Assembly (NCBI GenBank): GCA_029783825.1 | Contig: JAREIK010000500.1 | Coordinates: forward strand, 1,281,001 to 1,345,000 | DNA: 64,000 nucleotides | Direction of reading: 5' to 3' | From: Sapria himalayana | Lineage: Eukaryota; Streptophyta; Magnoliopsida; Malpighiales; Rafflesiaceae | Shown here: one piece after another, positions 1 to 13,870 of the stretch | How positions within the stretch are numbered: position 1 is the first letter of the stretch | How the letters are laid out: each line of letters starts with the position of its first letter | Made by a program: the position numbers and the translations under genes | Notes under the pieces: generated by a model | Database searches by the model: none | The model's input: only the letters and a program-made list of their open reading frames with translations | What the model was told of the DNA's origin: nothing

Positions 1-3000
1 ACAAGGGAACTGCTATTAGAATAGGCTAAATAGCAAAAACTACCTTATATGCCATTAGGGAAAAGTGTCATTATACAATAACACATCATTCATTCCGTAT
101 CCAAACATAATATAACTCAAACTAATTTAAACATACATCATTTAAATTAAATAAATAAAAATATGGATCAAAAATTATTTTCATAATTCAAATATTTAAT
201 TTACTAGAATTGAGTTGTCTCATTGTTAAATAATCAAATTATTGATATTATTTAAGTGTGATTTATACTTGGATGAAATTCACCTTTACTACTTATATAA
301 TTTATATACTTTTAGATCTCTATTAATGAGATAGTCTTGTAAATGAGCTTTTAAGATATCACATAACCAACAAAAGTTAGGTGGCATAACAAAATCACAA
401 CAGTCACATCATTGTACATGATTCTAAAAGTATTACTTGCCAATTTTCTTATATATTTTTATAATATTTATGATTTAATATGTAAGATTAATCTATGATT
501 TTAATATGTAGATATAATAAATTATATTTTTATGCAAGGTTTGTTAATTAATATATAATTTATTATAGTAAAATGAAAAAACTAGCTATAAAATGAGATA
601 TGAGTCACATCCAAAAACTAAAAAATTTTACAGCTAATTAAATTAAGTTTATGTCATATAAGGTAAAACACAAAAGTCATATCGAGAAACTCAAAATCTC
701 ATTATCTTTTTTTTTATTCTTCATGCTATGTCCCATGATTGCATACATTCATTTCATAATTTAATTAGTTTTGAAGTTTTTATTCAAAATAAAGATTATT
801 GGATATATTCGTAAATGAACGAATATAGGTAAGATCTATTTTTTCTTTTGATCCCAATTTTAATATAAAATATTATGAATAGAATAACTAATATTATACA
901 ATACATATAAAAAAGTCATATAGTAGCAAATAGACTTACATGTAGTATCATGATGCATCAAAATGACTCAAGTTTATTTATATCACAAAAGTGACTTATT
1001 CTCCTCAAATTTCATCAAATTTTACTTGAGAATATGAAGCATAATATGATGTGCAATTCATTAAATGAGGAAGACTTTTGACATCATAATTATAGGATCA
1101 ATAATTATCTCTTTAATGAACTTCATACCAAAGAAGCCCCATCCGAATCTCTCATCTTTTCTTGGTCATGAGTTGATCAATTATAACATAACACCAAAAT
1201 ATCTATGATGCATATTAAAAAGTTAAATTCATAAAGAATAATTTGGTAACATACTTGTAATATCTGCCAATATGGTTCCCTCTTAGTTATTTTCCTTTCA
1301 AAGAATTGAAGAAATATAAATAAATAAATTAATGTGTACTTATAGATAAGTAAATAAATATGTTTTAATATATATGAATAATCAAAAACAATATTTGTAG
1401 TTAATGCAATATATTTTTTAAAATGAAGCTACAAAACAAGATTACATAAAAAAACTTACATTGACTCAACTACATGGGTTCGAGTTTTTTGAAATGAAAG
1501 CTCCTTGAAATATCTTTGCAACCGAAAAATTAAATTCTCATTTAAATTGTGACATAGAAGCTTTATCACATAGTCAGGATAAAAAAATTTCTATCCATGC
1601 ACAAATAAAGAATATAAGAAACACATGTATCACCAAAAAGTCAACTCTTGCAAATTTGAGTGTGGAGAAATATTTACTTACACAAAAGGATACTAAGCTA
1701 AATAGTCAACTCTTGCAAATTTTTAATAACAAGTTTGAACATTTTTTCTTTGATTGAGTTATGCATTTATGTTCACACATTATTACAATCATCTTTAAAA
1801 TACTTAGTAGTAGTAGAAAATCATGACTATGAAATATTAACTTAAAAATCAACATTTTTTAAAAAATTGAAAGCAGAAAAATAGTTTATATTGTTATAAA
1901 CGGGCTCCCCCACCAGTCAAATATTGTTCGCTTTGACCCAACTTCAGGTAGGCTTCACGGGTTAAAAACACATCTAACTAGTTAAAGGGGTGAGAAGAGA
2001 TGAGAGAATTAAGAGCATTTTTGGATTGTTATAAATTGAGTAGACCAAAAATTAATTAGTTAAAAGTTTGGTACACTTTTTCTAAATATTAAAAATTTAG
2101 TTATCTTTTTCAATTTTTTTTTAGGGTATGCCCCAAACAAAATTATTCCTACTTTTTATGTTAAACTTTTAATTTAAAAACCTTTTTTGATGTCATGACC
2201 TAACACAATCTATTACGCGTTCTTAATAATTATGATAATTAAATCTAAAATATAAATGGTAATTAAATATTAATGCAATGAAAACAATGGATTAAGAAAA
2301 AATTGAATTGAGAGCACACCCATAACAAACCGAACCCGGACAAAAAGATTGCACTCCTTACATGAGAAGTTATTTCTGATTTTTTTTCCATCATTTTTGT
2401 TATTTTTTGTGTTCATCAGTGAGTTTTTTTAGGTGTAGAAATAAGAGAGAGAGGGAAAGGTTATCTCTCCTCTTCATTTTTTTTCTTTTATCTTTATCTG
2501 ATGTATTTTTCATAAAACCTATGCTACTTACTTCATGTCACCACTCCACTTCATGTGCCTCTTTGATGCTTTCTTTTGTTTATTTCTTTCTTTTTTTTCT
2601 TCCATTTGCTTCATATGATCACATCCACCAAAACTTTCACATCCAATAAAAACAATAGGATATATACCCTAAAATCAAACTAGATTAAACATGAATCAAA
2701 TTTAATTTTAATAAAAAAAATTGGCATGGCAACAACACCTCGTTGAGATAAGGTTTATGGTGTGTAAGTTTTTGAAAAAAAAAATGTAGTCCCTCAACTT
2801 TTTGAAAAAAAATGACACAATAAGTATAAAATTAACTTCATCTAACAATCTCAAGTTTTTATATAATGTGTCACATGTGTGAATTATAAGCTTTATGGTG
2901 TCATTATTTTAAAAATAACAACATAAATAGTGACACCATGAAGAATATTGTTGTAGTTGTGGGTGTGCCAACAAGATAAAAGACATGGGAACACCACGCC

Positions 3001-3984
3001 GAGATAATGTTAGGTCAAGTTATCTTAAGAAGACGAGTACAACAATAACAAAATGAATATCATAAAAAGGAAATAAACCATCAACTTAATTTAAATGCAA
3101 TTGATGCAAAGAATTTTATAATAGAAAGTTGCTATGATCATTTATTAGATATCTTGTCACTAAATTCTAGAGATTGAAGCAAATTATCTAGTACTATGAA
3201 AAAATCTAGCAAGTATCTTGTTTTATTTTATAATGATAGTAATGTTTTATGCTATATTATCCAAGTACATTGTGAGCATTACTAGAAATTTATTCAGATA
3301 TGGTACTAATAAACGTAAAATTCATCAAACTGTTAGTTTTGCGTTGTTAATGCTATATTATTATTATATTTTTTATGCATTATCTATCAAATCATCATCA
3401 CTTAGTAAACATTACAAAATTTTTAGAAACCTTGGAACACTGTCATATTTAATGATTTACATATTGCTGAATAATAATCAAACAACATCAATCATAGTTG
3501 AAAAACAATCAAATCACATCAAATTGCATAAATCATTAACTCGTTGAATATTCTAGAAATCCAAAAATTACATCCCAAATCAATTGATTAGTATCAAATG
3601 ATCATGAAAATTAAGAAAAATAATTTGTCAACACCAAGAATATTGTACTAGGCTTTCAATTATTATCATCGAGTATACATTAGTGAACAACAATTGAATT
3701 TCAATGAATAATAGAACAACTATTAGATTATATCAAATTTATCCAAACATATTTTCATCAAGTCAGCATTGAATGCCATAAAAGAAATTAAAGTAGATTA
3801 AAAAGGCCACTAAACACTAACAAATTGCACGGATTATAATAGAAGATGCAATAAATATTTTATGACATATATATGTACCAATAAAATAAAGATTCTTGAA
3901 AACATATATACAAAATTTACTAGTAAAATGCTTAATAATGTATATACAATAGTAAAACTCATTTATTAGATATATTCAATTGTG

Positions 3985-3985
<1 letters not shown>
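1..3985. other. AT-rich intergenic DNA, no gene recognised
   Basis: No coding family is recognisable. The open frames at 2407-2649 and 3218-3547 translate to low-complexity Phe/Leu/Ser/Ile/Tyr-rich strings without a domain. Around 1895-1995 there is a short, less AT-rich stretch (CGCTTTGACCCAACTTC and then CACGGGTTAAAAACAC) that resembles a widespread plant dispersed-repeat or LTR fragment; this is recollection of a pattern, not an alignment. About 2780-2840 contains a 'GTCCCTCAACTTTTTGAAAA' motif that recurs loosely near 4770, which suggests old MITE-like debris. Confidence 0.5.

Positions 3986-4032
<47 letters not shown>
3986..4032. repeat. (GT)n microsatellite
   Basis: A nearly perfect GT dinucleotide run of about 47 bp in AT-rich intergenic DNA, interrupted once near its left end. 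Confidence 0.95.
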
Positions 4033-4037
<5 letters not shown>

Positions 4038-5040
4038 TAAAAAGAAAGCCCATAATGTTGTGTCAGGGTTGATAATTTGTATATATTAATAATCTTTAAA
4101 CATATGAATATTTTTTTTATTTGCAGTCTCATCTAATGATGATATGATAACTAAAAAATTAATATATTGTAGAAACATACATCTTGCTCTTGGAAACAAT
4201 TATGATGAGACATTTGTGAAATGTTTTGAAATAAAAAAAATGATATAAAATTTAAATATAACATGATAAACAACATTCTTATCATTTTTTCACAACACAC
4301 ATCATCTAGATATAGGTTTCTACAATGAATCTCCTTTATTAAGAACCTGATTTATGTGAATTTTCAAGGATAATAATTTGGGTGATAATCTTCCAATCAC
4401 TATATCAACATCTATATAGTCCAATAATCTTTCATCTCAATCATGTTTTGTTTCTATCTCATTTTATTTTATAACAATTTTCCAATTTATTTAAAAGTAA
4501 GACAAAAACATGTCATTGTTAATAATCATCCTCTCTTTGAGCATGTTCAAGAAAAATACCAAATTTGTTTCTTATGTGAGATGAAATCTAATGTTGATAT
4601 TTGTGAAAATAAATGATTTTGATAGGTGAATTTGATAATAGAAATCGAAAAATATTATATAATAATGAATAACATTAAATTCATGTAAATTTATGTTTGG
4701 GTATGAAAATCATAATTTTATGTAAATTTATGTAAATAGTATATTATGAATAATATTATATAAAATATTTATGGTTTTGGACTCTCAACTTTTTAAAAGT
4801 TTTGGGCCACAACATTAAAAAAATGTTTATGATTTAGTGCCATGAAATAAATTAATACCATTTTACCACTTATCATGCCATGTCAACTAAAAAACTCCAC
4901 TTCACCTAACATAAAAAAAAGACCAATTATTAATTATTAGAGGAAAAAAAAGACCGTATGCTAGAATGGGTAAAAATCCAACCCATGGGCTTTTTAAAAA
5001 TCTAGTTTTTTTATTTATTCTCATTTTCTTATTTTTACAT
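4033..5040. other. AT-rich intergenic DNA
   Basis: No gene seen. Around 4770-4860 there is a stretch with 'GGACTCTCAACTTTTTAAAA' and 'ATGTTTATGATTTAGTG', resembling the MITE-like fragments near 2780 and 8450. Confidence 0.4.
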
Positions 5041-5151
5041 TATATATATATATATATATATATGAATTATTCACACACACACACAAACACACAAAAACAC
5101 ACACAATGTGTGTAGTATAAATAATTTATTGTATGTGTGTGAATGTGCATA

Positions 5152-5209
<58 letters not shown>

Positions 5210-5990
5210 TTATTTATTTATTTCTTTATTTATTTATTTGTGTGTATGTGTGTTGTATATGTGTTTATATATATGTATACATATACATATAGTATAAATA
5301 CTATACATACACAATATGTATAGTTTGTACTATATATCAATATGTATAGTCTGTACTATATATCAATATGTAGTGTTTAATATATATAATATGTCAAATA
5401 TTATATATATATATAATGTATAATATATGTGTGTGTGGATAAATAATATATATATATATATATTTGTGTGTGTGTGTGTGCATGTGTATGTGTATTTGTG
5501 TGTATATATATATATATATATATGTATGTATACATATATAGTAAATATATATTATTTATATATATACATTATCCATATAATTTATTGTATATGTAATATA
5601 GACATAATATATATATATAGTGTATATATATAAACTATATCTATATGTAGTGGATATGTTATAATGAGATAATTGATTACCTTAGAAGTCCTTATTTTGT
5701 ATATATATGTTATAAATCATGCCTTGATGCAATATTAATTGCCTTCATGCAATGATGGTAGGTCGTGGGTTTCAAGACTCATTATATGCAATCTTTTTGA
5801 ATTTTGAGGGTAAAATTTGTTGAGATATTAATATCTTCTAGATCTCATGCTAAATTAAGTAGGAGCCTTATCAGTATTTGTGATTTCATCTCCATATATA
5901 TATAATATGTGCATGTGTATAAATAATTTACATATGTGTGTGTGTGTATAATTCATATATATATATATATGTATATTATTTATATAATTT
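5041..5990. repeat. TA / TG / TTTA simple-repeat tract
   Basis: Alternating blocks: (TA)n at about 5041-5063 and 5155-5204, (TTTA)n at 5205-5239, then mixed TATATG and GTGTGT runs to about 5640. A more complex AT-rich stretch (5650-5890) follows, then further TA/TG runs to about 5990. The small open frame at 5427-5633 is only translated microsatellite (Tyr/Ile/Val/Cys). Confidence 0.85.
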
Positions 5991-6012
5991 ACTATCTATG
6001 TTGCATAAATTG

Positions 6013-7512
6013 TGTTAGGATTTCGGGCAGAATATCCAATCTAATTAGAACATAAATGTAGCATAAATTATAATTTTTATTCCTTAATCCACCAAGGATC
6101 ACATACATTTCATAAAAATACAAAAGAATGGTAAACGAAACTTACCTCATGTTGATCGATTCGTCAAGCCTTCAAAATGTGCATCTTGGTTTATTCGGAT
6201 CTTCAAAGGTGCTGCCTTTCTAAAAAAATGACCACCCTTTACAAGTATACACACACGAACAAATAATGAACAATCTTGTTGAATGCTAGTTCAGATTCGT
6301 CTTCTCAAAATGAATGGGTTTCTCTCTGTTTTATAAAAGATGACTACTTGCATCAAATATGTCTCACATATATATTTACAAGCCTGCTAGGGTTTTAGTC
6401 ATAAATGAATTTAATTATATATTTAAAACTTTTTTAAATAATAACAACTTAAATACAAATCCTTGACACCCCTTTTTAAATGAATATATTCATTAAAACT
6501 CATGTTCAATGTAACAATTTAATTATTTATTTAAATCACAAATTTAAACTTTCTCAAAATTAAATTCTTATTTTAATAATAACTAATTATTATTTGTGAT
6601 TTAAAATAATCTCATCGTTTTAAAATAAATAGAGAGAGTGAAAAATCACCACCGTTATTATTCATTCTTAATGTGTTACACTATAAGTTCAATTAACATT
6701 GATAGTAGCCCAAATCATATTTTGATCCTACAAGTCATAAGTGGCCTCTAGCAAGACATTATGACTATTCAAGTTAAATGAAAAGCTTATAATCTGAGAC
6801 AACCTTAATATAGCTAATGACATAATTCTTTTGTCTCATGATATCTTGATAGAATATAAGGCATTGACAAAGTCAACCTTATATCATTCTATATTTGATT
6901 TCTCAAAACCCAATTAGATTGACTAAACAAATGATATTGATCTCCATCAATTCATTTGAGCATGGCCATGTATTTCTTAGTCTCAATTATCGAGGGAACC
7001 TAGAGATATCTCTCTTATATTTAGAGGGATAATTTTTATTTTAATTTCTCATATCTCACTACATAATTCTTATTATGTTCAAGTATAACCTTTATAGTCA
7101 TCTGATTAAATACAATGTTTGATTATATTAAAACATAATACTCTTTATGTTGAGAACTATAGCGATCTCAAGTCAAAGGATTTAATAACATAATTATTAG
7201 AGATTAACTTATAACTTTGATGCATTTATTAATCTCAAGATGGATCTGTCCAATATTTATTCTCAACAAATAGATATAAATTTGATTTGTATTTCATACA
7301 CATATTCATCCCATGAATATCAATCAAATTTTATACTAATCTTAATTCATTATTATTCCCATAATAATAATTGATTAGAGATATTTAGAATAATTAAAAT
7401 ATTATTCAAGGATATTATATATAATAAACATGCAAATCATAATAATAATTAATTCTCATAAATAATCAAAATATCATGTCTATACGATAGGCCTAGAGCA
7501 CTGTTACTAACA
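6013..7512. mobile_element. Probable solo LTR (about 1.5 kb)
   Basis: The segment starts TGTTAG and ends CTAACA, a perfect 6 bp terminal inverted repeat with the TG...CA ends typical of LTRs. The five flanking bases are AATTG on the left and AATTA on the right, a 5 bp target-site duplication with one mismatch. No pol sequence lies next to either side, so it reads as a solo LTR left by recombination. The internal sequence near the left end (GGATTTCGGGCAGAA, then CTTACCTCATGTTGATCGAT) resembles LTRs of plant Copia elements as I recall them. It is embedded in TA-rich simple repeats on both sides. The coding strand of the parent element cannot be assigned with confidence. Confidence 0.55.
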
Positions 7513-7872
7513 AATTATTCACAATATATATATAATACATATATACATACATTCACACATATTTAATATATGTTGTATATGTGTATGTGAGTGTGTTTAT
7601 ATTTGTATATATACATATATAGTATGTATAGGTTACACACACATTGTATATTGTATATATACTATATATATATATATATAATTATATAGCATGTATATAA
7701 TATATATGTATATACAATATGTGTGTGTTTAAATAATATATATGTGTGTGTGTGTGCGCATGCGTGGGCGTGTTTGTGAACATGTATAGTATATATATTA
7801 TCTATATACAGAGTTTATATATATACATACTACACAAAGATAATAAATATATACTACATATATACTAAATAG

Positions 7873-7907
<35 letters not shown>

Positions 7908-8300
7908 TATATACTATATATACTAAATATATGTATATATAAAATATATATAAAATATAGAGTATTAAGTATATATATATTATATATATATATAGAGTAT
8001 TATGTATATATATATTATGTATAAAAATTATATATAAATAGGTACTATATATATCTAAATATAGAGTATATATAATATATATATATATACTATATATAAA
8101 ATATATATTGTATTTATATAAACTATATATGTATATATATATTATATATGTGTGTATTTGTGTATTGTGTGTGTGTGTGCATTTTGTATATATGTACACA
8201 AACAATCAAAAATATACATACCTTAAATATAAATTATATATACAATATATAAACTTATATGTATGCTCTATGTGTGTGTCTACACTATACATAATAGACC
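7513..8300. repeat. TA / TG simple-repeat tract
   Basis: Degenerate TATATA, TATGTG and TGTGTG arrays that continue the tract interrupted by the LTR at 6013-7512. Open frames at 7876-8205 (minus) and 8108-8323 (plus) are translated simple repeats (Tyr/Ile/His) and are not genes. Confidence 0.85.
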
Positions 8301-10437
8301 ACGAGTCAAATCCCTACCAATAAAAAAAGACAGCATGTAGTATTGCGTATAGATTGGACTCAAGAATTTTTTTAATGTTAGATGGAGTTTTTTTCTAATG
8401 TGGTAGAAAAATGGTTAAAATGTAATTGATGTACTTAAGGTTACTAAGTCATGAATATTTTGTGATTTGGTGTGACAAATGAAAAAAAAAATGGGTCTCA
8501 AGTCATAAGTTTTTTGATCTGTTGTACTCATATAATTTTACTTTGAAATTATTATATCAACCAAAAATATACTTTGTATCTATATAACTAAAAGAATAAT
8601 ATGTTGGCTAATTCAATAGAAATATTCATTAGATTGTTATTTTTTATTAAACAATCAATTAATCCCATAGAATTTATTTTATTGGATGATGATTTTATTT
8701 TCTTGTTTTAATAAAGAAATGTCTATATCTTAGTCAGCTTCATTATCTTATACTTTATCTTAGGACTCATTATTTGATTCATATCTCGAATTAATATAAA
8801 TTATCATAATGTTTTTTTTTTCTTATTAGTGATGTGGATTTATTTGAGGAACAATTGTGGAAGGGTGCCCAATTTTTTTAAAAAAATAGACCTATGGAAA
8901 CCCTATTTTTTGTGTATGGAGGGTGGTGCACGAAACTTTAAAATATTTGAGTTTTGGTACAAAAGTTAACTCCTTATCACTAATTGACTATATTTTGTTC
9001 TCCTAGAATGTATTTAAAGTTTAACCTTGTCACATAAGTGTGTCATGTAATCCAAAAAAAATTAAAATACAAAAAAAAATTCTAAAAATTATATATGTTC
9101 ATGAAATGGTTTTCTTTATATGTGTTGTGAAATGGATGCAAACAAACATATAAGAAAAGAGCATGAAATAAAGAATTTACTCAATTTGAATCAAAGATCC
9201 GATGTCATTAAATAATGATCCTTCTCATCTACTATGGTCAAACACAAGTGATACACGAATGTTATAAGATTACTCTTAAGAGATTGCAAGAAGGGTAATT
9301 GTTATCAAATGAGAATGGGATGGATATTTATAGCATGATGCTAAGGCAGTGATAACATATTTTCCATTCATTTGGTGGATGAACCTATCACACAAACCAC
9401 ATCTCTCCACCATTCACTCGGTAGTTGTATCTAGCATACCTACCACATATTTACTCTTTTAATCTAAGTCACATTGGGGACTAACTAAGATGCAATCTAA
9501 AAACTAAGAATAGTTTTGAAATGAATTCTTATCCAAACAAAGTTAATCAATTTGGCCATATTTCTTAAGATCATTTAATTTATATCCATTTGAAAATTTA
9601 TGCAAAACATGTAACAGATTCCAAACATTTTTTCAAGTTTATAGATTTTTTGTCTAGAATATGTGTGTGTATATTTTAGATTGTCTAATATGTGTGTGTG
9701 TGTGTGTGTGTGTGTGTAACTATAAAATTTCACTACAAGCACACACAAACACAAACAAATATTCTACTCCCAAAAAATGATAGAATATTCATAAAATTAA
9801 AATCATATAATTTAGAATATCTCAAAGTTCATATAACACAATTTAAGACAAAAAAGTAAATATAATTGAAAACACTTTTAAACTATTAATCTTAAGTTTT
9901 TGGATTTTGTGTTTTTGAAGTTTTTCAAGCACCATGAACACAACATGAATTCTGCATGATCAATGGCTCTTCTTTTACCCTCATAAATAGATTATGAATG
10001 AGAAGAAAAATTATTATCTCTCCAAAATTATTACAGAAGTTTTTTACACTTTTGTCACAATTGGTACAGAAAGATAACAAGTTGTATAAAAAAAACCACT
10101 AAATAAAATGATATAGAAACTTGATATAAGCTTATCATTTTCATTAGAAAACTAGAAGAAAACACACACACAAAAAAATTGGATGAGTTCCAGTTTTGTT
10201 TGCAAATCGAACACTCACCACCCCTCATGCAAGGCCAAAGGCTTTAGCTTTGCATGTTTTTCATTTTCCAAAAACTCACAACATGCATGACTTTTTTGCA
10301 TGGTTTGTATATCTCACCTCTTTCTCTAATTTTTTTCAAAACAAGTTTTTATATATAAAAAATATTGTACGAGTTAAATTAATTAACATAAACCAGATCA
10401 ACAAAATTAAACTTAAACAAAAACAAATATAGTTGAT
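8301..10437. other. AT-rich intergenic DNA
   Basis: No recognisable gene. A (GT)n microsatellite is at 9691-9718. A decayed fragment around 8445-8510 (GGGTCTCAAGTCATAAG) resembles other MITE-like scraps in the window. The open frame at 10196-10432 has no recognisable domain. Confidence 0.45.
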
Positions 10438-10614
10438 TTGTTATAGTTGGAATTTGTCGCAATATGTCCAAACAAGTCATACCTACATATATGTTTACAC
10501 ATGTGTTTTACAAATTTCCATGGTGATTAAATTGAAAGGAGTATTTTTGGTAAACTAGAAACCATAGTAACCATCTAGCAAGTTTTTGTTATAGTTGGAA
10601 TTTGTCGCAATATG
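10438..10614. repeat. 29 bp direct repeat next to Copia pol end
   Basis: An identical 29 bp sequence (TTGTTATAGTTGGAATTTG followed by TCGCAATATG) occurs at 10438-10466 and again at 10586-10614. The right copy abuts the end of the Copia pol remnant, so on the minus strand this lies where a 3' untranslated region or LTR would begin. It may be a local duplication or part of a decayed 3' end. Confidence 0.6.
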
Positions 10615-10621
10615 GATAAAG

Positions 10622-11645
10622 CCAATACAATTCTTGAATATAATCATTGTCATGGTATTAGTCACCATATTCACATAGTTATCATCCATATAGATTTTTC
10701 CTATTGACACAATCCCTCATGGGACAACATTCTAGATGAAATAAAGCTTGAGATCCATGTGTTTTATTTTCTCATGAAATATTTGATTTTTAAGCAAATT
10801 AATAAAGTTTTGATTATCACAGAAAACATCTACATTATCTTGCATAATTCCTAGCTCTAATATATTCTTATAATCACATGGCTTCTTTGATGCCTTCCAT
10901 ACCTTCCATCTCACTTTGCATCCAAAAAGTGAATTTCTTATTTGCATTGAAATTTGGACATAAAATGACTCAAGAATATTTGAATAAGCTATATTTAGCC
11001 TTTTGCAAACAATGACATACATAAAACTTCCAACTATAGTTGCATAGAAAATTCTCTCCACATTTGTCTTCTATTTATTAGTCATGAGAGATGTTGGTGA
11101 AGATAATTTGAAATGACCTACCAATAGTGTCTTCACTGCCTTGGACTATGACATGCTGAATTTATCTAATACATTCAAAAGATAACCACTCTGAGACAAA
11201 TAAAGCAAATTACTTTTTATCTAGAATGATTTCTATTTCAAATATCTTCTTAGTCAGACTTATATCTTTCTTCTCGAGCTCACTCCTTAACTATTGTTTT
11301 AGCTTCTAGATTTCTTTTTTATCCTTTGATGCTATCAATATATCATCAACACATACAAAAATAGGAACACCATAAGGTCTTTTCTAACCCATTTGACATA
11401 AGCATAACTATATCATGGCTACTCCTCAAAAACTTATTCTTATTCATGGATGCATCAACCTTGAGATACCATTGCCTAGATGATTACTCTTAATTATAGA
11501 AAGATTTTATAAGTGGGAAAACATTCTTTCGTCTTTTCTTGACGAATCTTTCAAGTTGAGGCATGAGGATATTCTCCTCAAAATTGTCATGATTGAATGT
11601 TGTCTTCATATTTATTTTCTCCAACTCTATATAATGTGTTGTTTC
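10622..11645 (-). pseudogene. Ty1/Copia pol fragment (end of RT plus RNase H)
   Basis: Reading the minus strand from 11645 downwards, one can follow a Copia polyprotein with many stops and frameshifts. A block corresponding to VKTAFLHGDLEEEIYM appears as MKTTFNHDNFEENILM. The SLYGLKQAPRQWYLKFD block appears as SFYN*E*SSRQWYLKVD. The catalytic YVDD box appears as FVCVDDI near 11330-11350. A KFSMS...HFKLSSPTS block follows, then RNase H with ATIVGSFMYVIVCKRLNIAY and FHEKIKHMDLKLYFI. The C-terminal KIYMDDNYVNMVTN (for KIHTDDNPADMLTK) ends near 10622. gag, protease and integrase are absent. It is clearly dead. The family assignment is from residue patterns; lineage within Copia (Tnt1-like) is a guess. 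Confidence 0.85.
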
Positions 11646-13780
11646 ATTAAATAATCATCATAGAAATGTGTTTGTAAGAATTGTATCATTCTGAATGGAT
11701 TACAACAATGATAACACGAGTTGTTTTATAGAAGAAAGAAGTTTTTCAAGGGCTAGAGTGGATGTTGAACCAACAATATGATATTTCGATTAGCAAAGGG
11801 GCAAGACCACCTAACTCTAGGGATACTAGTTTGATCCCCAAGGGTGTCTAATACATGACCTAGGGTAGCCTTACTAAATACTCTACATATACTGCTAAGA
11901 TACGAGCCTTGCCAACTCTGACCCAATGGTCTCGAGGCTCATATATGAGAGACCAAAGAATAATAAGAAATGAGTTGAGGAGGACAAAAAAACAAGATTG
12001 GATACTTGTAACACAATGAAAAATGTGTCTATTTGATTTAGAAATAAATATCTGCTATGCTTTCCTATTTTGGAATTATAACATAGGTACTATAATATTT
12101 TTGTATATACTATATATATACATGAAAGATGTTTTAGTGTTTATATATGTATTATGAAAAATATATGCCATATATCATGTATGTTGTGTGTATTTATATT
12201 TATGTTATATATCATGATTAAAACATTTTCATGATAAATATATAGCATATTATGAAAAATATGTGTTATATAATCATGTAAAATATTTGTATATTTTTGT
12301 GTTTTATTTGGACTATGTGGCTTCATGTTGTGGTTGTGATGGTATTTTTGAGTAGGTGAAAATTTAGTATCCCAAAACTTAATTATTTCTGAGTATGTTA
12401 AATATTAGCCAACTTTTATTTTTAAAAATCCAAACATTTTTAATTTGGACTATTGTTATATAAATTTCCATTTATTTGATGTCACCTCATATTTCCATAG
12501 TATTGACATTGAAAGCAATAAATTTGGTATTCAATGTATGTTATGGTTCATTAACAAAAAAAAATTGAGGGGCCTGTATTTTTGATAATCACATCAAAAC
12601 ATCTACATTAAGTTCTTATTTTTCTTCTACAAAAAAAATCATATATTTATTTTATAATTTTTTTCCGCATTATGCATTAATAAATCTACAGTATTTTGAT
12701 GAACAAAATTACTTGGATGTGTCTCATCTTTCATATGATTCAATATTATTTTGATCACAATCTAAAATAATTGAACATAATTTTAATAAAAGCTCATTCT
12801 ACAAAATAAAACTTGAATATATACACATGCATAGCAACTTAAATATTTACTTTTCTTAAAACCTAGACTAGATCCTTTATTGTTGGAATTTTGATTGGGC
12901 TCTAGTGTTACATTTTAAACAATTGGTATGCAATTATCTAATCTTTGGAATTATTTCACATATGCAATATCATTGTGTAATTCTATATTGAAAAAATATA
13001 TATTCTACTTCACAATATCTCCCTTTGATTTCATGTCTTCTTGATTAATATTTGTTGGATGTGAATAAAATTTGTTGAGATTGATTATTTTTACCTTAAA
13101 AAATTCAAAATCATAAGAAACTTTAAATGATTACTTCTCATACTAAACAATAAAAAAAATATTCTGGTCAACTTCTTTCTTTTTTCATCGATAAATCAAC
13201 AATAAAATTATAAATATCCATTTTTTCTGAAGATTATTTTTTGTTTCATTACATACAATAAGCATTTAGTCTAGTCATGACAATTTCACTATTGACATAT
13301 GATTACTTGGTCCTTAATATACTTAATACTTGGAATCATTCTGATACTTTTAGTATGATCAAAGTTTTTATAAAAATTCAAGTTCATGATTAATGTCAAC
13401 TCTCAATCCAAGACCTTAAATTCCAATCATTCTCAATAATAATTGATAAATATAAACCACGAAACAATTATATATAGGTATTAAGAAGTTGTTTGAAGGA
13501 TCACTCATATGTCCTTTGTAATTGATAGAATATATCAAAAATTTCTGCATCTTTTTCTTAATCACAATGTCTTACACACACACACACACACTCCCATGGC
13601 ATTAGTGTACTATAAACCAATAAGTTTAAACATGTGCAAGATACATGAAAAATTTTTTTTGGACCACAATGAATGTACATTCTAATATTGAGTATCATAA
13701 AACAATATAATAAATTACTAACAATGAAAAAAATAAACAGCACAATTAAAATTCATTGAAAACCATCAAAAACATCGAAT
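11646..13780. other. AT-rich intergenic DNA
   Basis: No gene recognised. Around 11760-11960 there is a less AT-rich stretch (TTGATCCCCAAGGGTGTC, GGTCTCGAGGCTCATAT) that looks like a dispersed-repeat scrap of unknown family. An AT-rich, Ile/His/Tyr-coding open frame at 12141-12326 (minus) is not considered real. An (AC)n microsatellite lies at about 13573-13592. Confidence 0.45.
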
Positions 13781-13870
13781 TATACATCTTTTGTCGCTTA
13801 GAAGAAACACTTGATCACTTATTGTTTTGGTGTCAAATTTCTAAATTTACGGAAGATTTATGGAAGATGA
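13780..13870 (+). pseudogene. LINE zf-RVT scrap
   Basis: A short plus-strand frame reads CRLEETLDHLLFWCQISKF and then TEDLWKM. This fits the zinc-binding reverse-transcriptase tail of plant LINEs, where a Cys pair is followed by E-E-T-x-D-H-L-L and a further Cys. Nothing LINE-like could be followed on either side, so it is only a fragment. A chance match is possible. Confidence 0.45.

Noticed and set aside
2407..3547. Hydrophobic open frames at 2407-2649 and 3218-3547
   Set aside because: Low-complexity AT-rich strings without domain, homologue recall or gene context.
5427..8323. Tyr/Ile/Val-rich small open frames
   Set aside because: Translation of TA/TG microsatellites.
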